Positions 38,780 through 50,700 of a DNA stretch of 64,000 bases are shown here, one piece after another. Numbering within the stretch: the stretch's first letter is position 1; every line of letters begins with the position of its first letter. The stretch lies in the NCBI GenBank assembly GCA_949825025.1, contig OX463780.1, positions 32,158,979-32,222,978 on the forward strand. Direction: 5' to 3'. Source of the stretch: Siphlonurus alternatus (taxonomy: Eukaryota > Arthropoda > Insecta > Ephemeroptera > Siphlonuridae). A program made the translations under genes and the position numbers. Under the pieces are notes generated by a model, which ran no database searches, was not told the DNA's origin, and worked only from the letters and a program-made list of their open reading frames with translations.

Positions 38780-41700
38780 TCCAAGGCAGTTCTCACCAGC
38801 AGCTGGCTGGAGGCGGTCACAAAGTCACAGTGCAGCAGCCCACCGAGCACCTGGGAGGCCTTCTCACGCACCTCGAGCCGCTCATCTTGCAGCAGCTTCA
38901 GCACCAGCTGGGTCACCTGCCAGCAGCAACACCTCCCAGTTAATAAACTCAGCAGATTTTACAGATTACTGACAAACAGAACTTATATCAATATTACCAA
39001 TTATATAGTTATGAATTTAATTTACAAAAGTTAAATACCTTGACTACTATACATATTATTCTGTAAATATGCCCCACACTTACAGAGTGCACTGTTAAAT
39101 TAAGAAAATATTAATGCAATAAAGCATGAGATGAAAATGTTATTTTAAAATTTGTATGAGAGTATGGTAAAATTTTGACTTCACATGTTTTGCTAAGATT
39201 TTTAGTTAAGCTTTCTTTACTGATTTTGAGACATGCCTGGGGGGATAATTCATTAGCAGGTCATATTTATTACACATCAAACTTACGTCCTGCACCCATT
39301 CGTCTCGGCTGAGGAAGTTGGGCATGTTGTGGAAGACAAGAACCTGAAGGAAGTCGAGGCACGTCGAACGGGCCTTCCACGAACCAAGACCTATCACCTG
39401 TGAGACATCACAAAAGAAATGTTAACTGGTGGCTTCAGATCAGAGTCACTTTTAATTTGGGCTTAATAGAGGCTTCAAGTCAGCTGATTTTGGCGGTGTT
39501 CCCACTTCCCCATCCTTTACTATGGGACGACGTCTAAAAAGCTGTTAAAGAAATTTAACTCGTATATTTAAGTGATATATTCACAAACTAGATATGAATA
39601 TTAGTCTAATTTACTAGTTTGTAGTAAGAATCAACATATAATTATGCCGTAGGATTAAATTAAAATTTGATTTTTAAGTGCTGGCGCCACACCGCACATG
39701 GGTGCGACGTTGCCATATCAACAAACATGGCGCCGCCGGCCTATAGCAGGGCCTATGGGCCTATAGCCATATTTCAGACGTTTCTGGAGTTACGTCAGTA
39801 AATCACAAAATGTTAATATGTTTTGAAAAGTAAAAGCAATAAAAATATCAAAATTGAAGAATGTTTTTACTGTGGGAATGAAGACTCAATTATTGTCATC
39901 AGGTAAGTCTTAAAAATAAGCGTAAATAAGTTTATAAAATAGGGTGTTTATTGATCTTGAGGTTCATGTGCATTGAAAATATGCATAATTATGCATACTA
40001 TAACCAGCAGTCATTGATTTATTGATTGATATTTTGATTTGCTAACTGATTTGATAATATGGACATAGAAACAGGTATATTAGTAATCAATTAATCCTAC
40101 AACGTGAACACTTTCTGATCCAGCTTTCTTTGTTTGAGTCTGGAGGCTGGTGTATGATACTGTATGCAAATGCATGCTCCGAGTAAGGCACTTTTATGTT
40201 CATAATCTCGGAATGCACTGCATTTATATTGTATGCATACTATAGGCATACACTTTCTCAGGAATCACGGACCAAATACCCCCGGACGAAATACCCCCGG
40301 ACCAAATATCCCCGCCCGGACCGGACGAAATACCCCCGGACGAAATACCCCCGGACGAAATATCCCCGGACGAAATATTCCCGGACGAAATACCCCCGGA
40401 CGAAATACCCCCTTGTAAGTGGAGAGGGGCGGGTGACCGACGCGGGAGGGGAAGTTGACTTTATTTATAAAGTCTGTTTTTCTGTCGTTTGTCTGACGTC
40501 ACGCGCGTCGTATTAAAGAAGGAAGTTATATATAGTAACGCCATTTTTCACAACAAATATATATTATGTAATATTCAAAGTATATTTATAGTTAATGCCG
40601 TATCAAGATCTCAAATTGCGTCTTTAATTTTATTATACCAAAATATATTCAAAATTGTGCCGCAAACAAACGATTTTTGTATATGCTAGCTATGCTTACT
40701 TTGATTGTGCGGCAATTATAAATTGTCTCAGCGATTTGCAGCAAGATTTTGAAGGTTTTCAAACGATTTTAGGTTTTTAAACCTAGGTGTGCCCCTAGCG
40801 ATTTGAGCAAAGCCCGAAAGTAACAAATATTTCGGGGTTTGCTCATTTAAATTTGCTCATTTCTAAAAGTGCCCAACTCGAAAAAAGCGAACCCCGACGA
40901 GAAGTTTTATTTCGGGGTTTGCTCATTTAAATTTGCTCATTTCTAAAAGTGCCCAACTCGAAAAAAGCAACCCCGACGAGAATTTTTATTTCGGGCTTTG
41001 CTCACTGTTTTGATCATTTATAGAAGTGTTCAAAGCAAAATGAAAAATAATAATTGGAAATTGTGCCGTATTATAGGAATAAATAATAAAATAATGTAAA
41101 TTTAATAATATTTTAATTATATCACTTTTTTAATTTATTGATAAAAATACAAATTAAACATTAATAGCGTGTATAGTATTTTTTTTTATTTAAACATTTC
41201 CTTCTGTATTATTCAAGTCATATTGAAAAAATACGATTTTTTCACACTGAGAGACTCTTAATTTTTTTATTATTATCATTTTTTTATAATTAAAGGATAT
41301 GATTATGATTTATATACTCTAGCAATGAATTCCAGGTTGCAGATGAACAATTTCCAAGTTCAGGTACCAAACATGACAAAGAAAAGTGTCTCAGATCAGC
41401 AGCAGCATTAGCAAATTCAAAGCAAAGTTTTGTGTTTTGCAACTGCAAGAAAGGTTATCAATCTAAAACATGTTGTGCAAAGGAAAAATTTAGATGAAAT
41501 TTAAAATGCCATGATAGTAATCCCTGCAAAAATAAGTCAAGTTCAGGTAATAGTAAGATCAGGTAATAATCAGGTATAATAATTATTTATCTATTTGTTT
41601 ATTTATTTTAAATTAGTAGGTTTGGTACAATCTTGAGGAGCTCTTTGCTTCTTAGCAAGTTCTGTATAAAACAGAAAGAAATATTTTAATAAAAAAATAA

Positions 41701-44700
41701 TATACACGCTAATGCTAAATTTGTGTCAGGGTTTGTATTTTTCGAGTTGAGCACTTCTAGAAATGATCAAATTTAAATGAGCAAACCCCGAAATGAAACT
41801 TCTCGTCGGGGTTTGCTTTTTCCGATTTGAGCACTTCTTGAAATGGTCAAATTTAAATGAGTAAATTTAAGCCCGAAATAAAACTTCTCATCGGGGTTTA
41901 ATTTTTTCGATTTGAGCACTTCTAGAAATGCTCAAATATATACGCGCGAGCAAAACCCAAAATATTTGTTAATTTCGGGCTTTGCTCAAATCACTAGGGG
42001 CACACCTAGATGTGCGCATTGAATTCGGGCTTTGGTGCCAACATATATAAATATAGAAAAGGAAGGAATAAATAAGGAAATAAATAGAACAACAAGTAAA
42101 TTAAGTTTCTTCAGGAGGGGTACACATGCTACGTTAAGTGTTCACGGCACCTATAGCACCGGGGGACCAAAAACAATAAAAAATATTGCATTTTTAGACC
42201 TATACCAATCGAATCAGAATTAAAAAATTACACTAAAAAAATTTACTTAACTTTTTTTTTTAAGTTAAAAATACATATAGGGACGATTTTGAAAATTTTT
42301 AGTTTAAAAAAAAAACTAAAAAAAAAATGCAATAAACACTAATAATTAACATTCATAATGTATATCGTATCAAAATATATTACACATTAATTTTAATGGG
42401 TAGCTTCAACACTGACGACATAATTCTCTTAGCCAATGACAATCTAGCGCGCGAACTGCGCGCGACGACATGTTCTACCAAGCTCCCTATCCTTTAAGCC
42501 AGCGGTACCTGGTTTTTAATTTTTTCCGACGGTTCTTATGAAGGGCAAGATTAATAATTCATATGAGCAACGGGAAAGATCACTTTACCCGACATAAAAA
42601 ATATTCGAAATTTTGTGCAGCATAGAATTTGAATGAAAAAATAAATAAGATTTTTCTCCTAACGAACCTTACGGAGCGATGTCAGGATGCGGCGCTGCGG
42701 CATTTGTAAGTTGAAGCTTGTCAATAATGAATGATATGATAAATTAATGCATAATGTATTGGCCTAACGTTACACTAACTTCCTTCTTTAATACGACGCG
42801 CGTGACGTCAGACAAACGACAGAAAAAGAGACTTTATAAATAAAGTCAACTTCCCCTCCCGCGTCGGTCACCCGCCCCTCTCCACTTACAAGGGGGTATT
42901 TCGTCCGGGGGTATTTCGTCCGGGAGTATTTCGTCCGGGGATATTTCGTCCGGGGGTATTTCGTCCGGGGGTATTTCGTCCGGTCCGGGCGGGGATATTT
43001 GGTCCGGGGGTATTTCGTCCGGGGGTATTTGGTCCGCTTACCCTTTCTCAGTGCTCAGTGCTATTCTCCCATTATGTCAATTATAGGAGAATAGCCCTGC
43101 ACCAGCTACACTGCATTGTGGGTAGGACCATTATGCATACCTTTTTGACTCCTTTTTAATTTTTTGCACCAAAAATAGCAATAATATATAATATATGCCT
43201 TTTACCTAGCTTATATGCATGTATGCATACAGTATTGTAATAAAGTTTAAGAAATTTGGAGTAACATTACTTTTTTTATCATGATATGATCCATATTGGT
43301 AAAGGTGCTTTCATATATTTGAAAATCGCTACGGAGTTCCGTAGCTATGCCGTAAGCCTTTCACATATTCTCGTTCATCTGCGGCAGCTGCGGCGGAAAA
43401 TCATGTGAATGCCGTAGCAAAATCAAACTCATCTTGATTTTGCTACAGAGTTCCGTAGAACGTGTCGCGAGGTGCTACGGAACAGCTACGGTGCGCCGCA
43501 GCAAAATCAACACATTTGCTACGTAGTAGCTACGGAGCGTTTCCGTAGCGATTTTCGAATATGTGAAAGCACCTTTATATATTAAATTCATATTCGTCAA
43601 CACTGAATTGTGAATACAGTAGGTTTTCTACGCTTGACTTCCTTGTGCATTTCGACACAAAGGAGCCTTCACATATTCGAAAATTGCTACGGAATCATGC
43701 CTAACATGTTGATTACGCCTGGTGATTTGCTGCGGCACTCAGTAAAAAATCAAAATGACTTTATTTTTTCTACGGTAGATACAGTATTCACAATATTTTT
43801 TTTTTTTTTTGCCACAACAGCCGCAGTCGAACAGACTCAAATCTGTAGCAATTAACTTTTGAAAATATGAAAGCACCTTTTTTAAAGCCGATCACAATAG
43901 CAGCATTGCTACCGTTTTTTAAACAGACCAAATCTTTATTGCTATTATGCTGTTTTTAAAATATGACAGTTCAGTATGCTTATTAATTGTAAGTTAACCA
44001 TTTTTGCATTTACGTGACGTCAGAATTTTATTACTTTTAAATTTTTTATTTAGTATCTTTTTGCATGGTGAAATTTTTTATTATCATCTCATAATGTATT
44101 TATTGTTTGGTTTACAGAAAAACTGAGAGACACCAAAGAATTGGGCGTGGCCAGGGGCGGATCCAGCTCGCGGCTCTAGGCGGGGCGGTGCACTTTACCG
44201 CAATGTTAAAATTTGGAGTTGCAGGGGGTGGGGGGGGGGCGATGGGTGGGGTTGGTAACACCTTCAATTTTGGGACCTTTGGGGGGGGGGGACCATACGC
44301 CACCATCGCCCCCCACCCCTTGGATTCGCGCCTGATGGGACGAGGAACGTGATATATTGAGACGTGGCTGTTGTTTCTGCAGAAGGTTTGGTTGCTAGGA
44401 TACCGTCCAAAATTCCTTCTATCATCGCAAATATTTAAGGTAGAGATAACGCCGAACAGCTGTTCGACGTACTCTAATTTGATAACATGTGAACCTTGGG
44501 AAATTCACAAAAATTCTGAAATTTTGTTGAGAGGCAGATATTATATAAAGTGCCTAAAAGCCGTAGAAAAAGTTTCAAAACAATTTAACGAGTCGTTTTT
44601 TTATTATTATTTTTTTATTAAGTTCTTGGTTTGTCTCTATGGGAAAGAACTATGCTGAAAATTAAAGAAAATCGGCTCGTTAAATTGTTTTGAAATTTTT

Positions 44701-47700
44701 CTATGGCTTTATTTAGGCACTAATATCTGTCTCTCAACAAAATGTCAGAATTTTTGTGAATTTGACAGCTAATGTTTACATGTTAATCAAAGGAGGGTCC
44801 ATCAAACAGCTTTTGGGCATTATCTCTACCTTAAGTACATAAAAATTAATAGTGAGCTGGCCGCAGCTACATTGCAGTATTTTTTTTTTTTACAAGGATA
44901 CACCCCTAAGAGCCTACAGCTCGCGGCGGGGTACTGGGTAGGGATAAGGTAGGGAACGGATAGTGGCCACGGCCTGTTATGCGTCCCAGCATTCGCTGAG
45001 GTGAGACTGAGGGAACCGTGGAAAACCTCAGTCAGGACGGACACCTCTACTTTTTCTCAATGGACCATGCAAAGCGATGTCCAAAGCCTGGTGAACCACA
45101 CACAAGTGCGTCACTGCACTGGGTGGAAAGCGAGACGAATTTACCCCAGGGAGGGAGCAGCGTATTTCTTACTTGAAATGGTCACCCATCCAAGTACTAA
45201 CCACGCTCGACGTAGCCTGACTTCGGTGATCTAACAAGAACCGGTCAATGCACTGCGCCACGCCACCTCAGTTTTATGTTTATCATAATACATTCACATC
45301 ACGGTGTTTAATTCGAATTCTTTGACGACGCCTTAAAAATAACATTATCCGTCGTAAACGAATATACATATTTTAAACACCGTCATATGAATGTATAGTA
45401 AAGTGTAATGTGTATGTTGTACTGACATACACATTACACTTTCATCGTGCCATCATCCTCTTTTTTTCTAATGTGAAGTTTCATCCTTTTTGACGTTCAG
45501 TGCCCCTATTATATGTGTAATATTAATATATTTAATAAAATAAAAAAGATTTTCTGACTTGATATTTCTTGACTTTTTTTTAGTTAGATAAATTCTAACA
45601 ATGAAGACACTAAAGTTTCAGTCTATCACAAGCGAGATAGGTATAGTACCATATAGTCTTCTATTGAAGCTCTCAGATAGAAGACTATACATGGTTATAA
45701 TTCTTATATTGCAGTTATAATAATAATGTCATTGAGCTCTACACAAGGCCTTGTGTAGAGCTCAATGAATAATGTATATTTTATTGAGCAGCAACAGACA
45801 AAATAAATGTCAATATATAGTCAAAGTGTATAATATATGTTAAAGTTATATGTTGACCTTTAACTTTTATTTTTTTTAAATACTATGCTGGGAAATAATG
45901 AACTAATGGATCTAAGTAGAGGCTCTTATTTTTAAAAGAAATAATACACAAGAAACCCAACAGAAAGGTTATTAGAGCATAAATATGCATATATTATGCT
46001 CTGTAGGCTGCAGCCTACCAGACTAGAGAAAACTACTAATATTTATGAATGCTATGATAAATCTATAAAATCGAAGGTATCATTCATTATGTTAATTGTC
46101 AAGATAAATTAAGCATGGCCTTTTTCTAAAAATAATTTTTAGACTCCTATTTTTTTAATTGTGGAATAGGAAATTTATTTTTATTATACTGGATAGAGGT
46201 AAACTTTATGCAGACATTATGTGCAAGATTCAATGCTATATATAAAACCTGACATTGGCATTTCTATCTAGTTAAAATAGGTAAAATCAGAAAATAATAG
46301 TTGTAAACATGAAGAAATAATAATTTTTTCATGGCTGTAAGCCTGCAAGTGACACACCCCCTTTTCCATCTTCAAATTCAAGTAAACCTGGCAACGCTGT
46401 ACTGACTTTAGTTCTCAAGTTTCCGCAGAAAAGCGCCAAATTTCTCGAGTTGTTTTAGCTATATATTTAAATTTTACAATGCCAGGAAAGGAAATATTAT
46501 GTTCATTAAATGCAGAAAAAATTATTACACCTAAATATGAACATAGCTAAAGGTAAATCTTAACGTAACTCTCATAAGTTCAGTTTTTTTGCCGGTCGCC
46601 ATGCTAAAAGATAGGGGTGTGGGAACACTTGAAGCCTCTATTGCCTCATATTGATATTGCTATTATACAGTATAAAAAGATTACATGAAGTGATAATTAT
46701 GGAGAAAATTAGTTTTCCCATCTGATACATTTTATTAATTTTTTTAAATTTTACACCCATACGGCTCACCTTGTGCACTGCTTCAAGCACAGTGGGGATG
46801 CGGTGAGCGAGGGTGAGAGAGAAGGCGAGGTGTGAGAGGAACATGTTGCACGACTTGCTGATCTCATCGTCCCCCTCGTAGCTCTCCAATAGACAAGCCA
46901 GAGGGAAGAGACGATAGAACTCGGGCTTGGCACCGTAGCATGAGCGCAGGATGTTGCCAGAAGCCCACCTGCATACTGAAAAGACATTGAGATTATAAAT
47001 GTAGGCTTAGTCTACCGTCAAGGATTTAAAACAAAAAATAATGTGTATAGAATTAATAAACATCATAAAACAAGAACATGGGGGAAAAAAAACACAGCAG
47101 AATGAATAAAAATTAATGTTATGTATATTCTTGTAGTTTCTTATAGTATCAACAACAAAGACCTAAGTAAAAGTAATAAAAATTATGAAAAAATTAAACA
47201 ATGCAAGTTGTATAACAGTTACCCTGCGAGATCTCAATCATTCAAATTACTACTGTTGTGCCAAGAGCCAACTTCGGTGAGTACGGACCTGTTTTGAGCA
47301 GACACAGGGCGACGTCACGAGCCTCGTTGGTGCTCGACACCTCCACCTTGGCCATCATTCCCTCCGCCTGCTGAAGGTCAGACCGCACCTCATCTGTACT
47401 GGACGCCTCTGGAGCAACATGTCACCAGGTTACATACTGATGAGGTAGATACAAGGTTATCATAAAGAGTGGGACAAAGTGCTTGGTACAGCACAAATAA
47501 GTTGTCTCAAAAACAATTTATTGCAGCTGAACAACATTGACAGACTAAACAGATACAGTATTATGAAAAGCAGATTAAAGATTTATACAATGATGGGCAT
47601 ATTTAAAAAGCCCTTGAATATTTTTTATAACAATACATATATTGAAATTTAAAGTCTATTCTACTTTTCTTAAAAAGCTATACTAAAACTATGACTTAGA

Positions 47701-50700
47701 AAATAATCCCCAACAACAACAGATTTAAATTTCATCAACTCTTACCTTCAACTTTGATGGCATTCTTGTTCTTGTTGTTGTCCAAGTTCTTGGGACCGTC
47801 CTGGTACAGAATCTCAAGTTGAGGCAAGATCTCAGAAATAAAGTTCTCTACGTGAGGAGACCTTGTCCTGTTGCCGTCCTTGGACTCCATGTCCAAGTTG
47901 AAAATGTTTGTCAGGACACTGAAAAATTAGTTACAGGTCAACCCAACATATTTGACAAGTGCAATGTAAATGAACGTACCTGCCAAGTCTCTCGCGCACG
48001 TTTTGGAAAGGATGTGTGAGGAATGGTTTCAAATACTGTAGAAGTCTGTGAAGTAATTCAGCCACTCGCCATTCGTGCTGGTTTAAAGCACCTTGCAATG
48101 CATAGAGACGCCTTAAAAAGAATTATCAGACAACACAAATAACATGCAGCTACAAATGTTATTTTTTTAATATTTGGAACAAAAAAATTATGCAGACATC
48201 TGAAATTGAGGAGGATATATCAATTTATAATTACCAACCATATTTTAAAGAAAAATCTCAATTAAAGTATTGTTGAAAGATGTTCAATATAATTATTGTT
48301 TTATGTTTTGACGCAATCAGTTCCAACCAGTTTAATATTTTTAGATTAAAAAATTGTTTATATAATTCTTGGCAAGGGGATGTAGAATGCAATTTAAGAT
48401 CTCTGCATAATTCTCCAGTTTAATGCAACACTAACCCGCAATCCTTGAAGGAGGCTTCTTCTCTGAGAGGGTCTTCCATGAGCAGCTCCAGCAGCCAGTG
48501 TTGCCTGTTGGGGTCTCGGCTCTCCTGTTAACAACAAAACATCAATCAGCAGACAGTAAAGACTGTACCATATAATAAGTAATGCCTAATATATAATAAA
48601 TAATGACTGAACTGATGGAACAAGATGGTAAAAGTTCTGTTATATCAGACTTGCAATGGAAAAAGACAATATCAGCATTGAACATCAATCATATTAAAGT
48701 GAGCAATTATGCACAAAAAATCATGAATAAATGCAAAGTTTTTTAAAAGAACAACAAACAATGATGAGGGGAAAAAAGATTAATTAAAATTGTTTTACTC
48801 AGTAACACAACACAATAAAGTCTATGTAATAGAAGAGGAAACATATTTTCAGTTCTCTGCTTTGTGTAAAAAGAAAATTGGTCTTCTTTTCTGGCAATAT
48901 GAGATTACTAAATTCTGCATATGAGGACAACAAAAGAAGGATAATGCTCAAGAATGATGGTGTAGTGACAGTAGAAGCCAGTGCTTGACTTACCGAGGCG
49001 GTGGCAAAGCAGATGCCCCAGTCTCCCACTGTCTCCACAGTCATGTTAGCAAGGGCGGTCCTGATGATCGGGCACAGCACACGCCACATGACTTCAACCT
49101 TCTCAAACGGCCAGTGCTTTGACCCCTTGATCAGACCTGAAACATGTAAACATTGAGTTAGATAGGTTGCAATTTAAAGATATAAAAAAATATATGAGTG
49201 CTTGACGATCAAAAATCAAAACAAATTTGTGTACTGTATCACATGTAGCTTTCATAATTTAAAAGCGAGTTTTTTTTTTCCTTTAAAACTACCATTTAGC
49301 TGAATTGTTATTATTATTTTTTAGAATAATAATGGCATACATATCCGAAGGAAGTGATCACCCCTGTAAGTTCATATACTGCAGGCCTCACAGATCTGGT
49401 AGTCGAGCCCAGAAGAGTGCAGGAAAGGGTTCTGGGAGCCTGGTAAGCCCCAGCTCGGTCGCAAGATAACTCTTACACACAAGGTTAAATACCTGGCCAC
49501 ACCCGAAAGGGTAAAATGGCGTCAAGGATATTAACTTTATTAACTTTATTTTTTAGACCTTAATTATCTCCAATGTACACCTGCTGCCCCTTATGAGGAC
49601 AACAAAAGACAACTAGCAAGATGTCCCACCTGCAATGATCTCAGCAGCACACCGCTGGCTGCTTTCGTTCTTGTCTGCAACGAGGCGCTGCAGGTGAGGC
49701 AGCAACAGGTCCAAGGGGGCGTCACCATGGTTACGGAACAAGTCCTGTCAACAACAAAAAATAACTAGAAGTTACAAAAAATGGTGCATAAAGTTATGTA
49801 GACTCACAAGTAGCAGCAATGAGTGAAAAATAGAAATAAAATAACAACATAATGGACATATTTTCTACAGGGAATAAATAGTCATTTGTCAATAAAGTTA
49901 TTCATTGAATCAAATTTAAAGGCACAAGTACGTGTCATTCCCTACTGTTTGACCACCATTCTGTACCTTGAAGAGGATGAAGCGCTTGCTGTTGAACTTA
50001 TCCCGCCCCTTCTTCTCCTCGAGGGCCAGGAAGCTGATCAACTTGTCCACGTTGGCCTGGCTGGAGAAGAAGGCCTGCACCTCCGCCTCCTGCGCTCCCA
50101 GCTGCTCGGGCGTGCGGTCCAGCTCAGGCTGACAACGAGAAGGAGCATTCACCTCCACCGTCCTGGCAACACAATAACAAAGCATAACACAACAAGTGGT
50201 CTTTGATCCACGTTACAAAAAAATAAAGCACATAACAGTTGCAAAATACTAAATTATATAAAAAATTAAAACAGTAACCAATATGGATGTAATTAACAGC
50301 AATTTAAAAAGAATACATTTAAAAAAAAGCAGATCTTTACAACTTAAAGATTATTTCAAAGAAATTATATATAGTACATGACACATTAAGACACATATTA
50401 CAGATTTGCAGTAAAAGCAGATGAAGTCAGAAGGAGAGTGAAGTCATGTTTGCAAACTCACTTTGGCCATGAGTGGAAGCCCATGTAAGATCTATGTTGG
50501 AACCTCGGCTCATCCCACTTCTCTGCTGAGGTAGGCCTTGTGGCATGGTTGTACTGCAGCCAGGCATTGTCTGGCCTGTGATCTCCCGGCACCACGGCAC
50601 GAGCCACAGCATCTTCAGTTTCTGATAGCCCTTTGCCAGGCATGTAACTGTGGGGGTCAATCTCAAGCTTGAGGTGCGCTCGTTTCTGTTGCTGCAGCAC

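Larger units (their letters stand above)
40268..43036. mobile_element. 2.8-kb foldback with minisatellite termini
   Basis: Both ends are about 270-bp inverted repeats. Each begins with a tandem 15-bp minisatellite (CGGACGAAATACCCC and variants) and continues into a unique part (gaggggcgggtgaccgacg, then cgtttgtctgacgtcacg). Left repeat is about 40268-40535, right about 42770-43036. Long tandem-repeat termini resemble Foldback/Galileo-type DNA transposons. The interior holds another nested element (40785-42007). Located in the largest PSME4 intron. Confidence 0.82.

Noticed and set aside
40196..40516. Repetitive KYPRT/NTPGR proteins
   Set aside because: Translations of the 15-bp minisatellite; both frames are open only because of repeat periodicity.
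44107..44352. Gly-rich 81-codon ORF
   Set aside because: Arises from G runs inside a hAT-type MITE.
46969..46976. Acceptor at 46969 for the PSME4 exon 46770-46975
   Set aside because: Starting the exon at the nearer AG breaks the frame from exon 47408-47289; the AG seven bases upstream keeps it.
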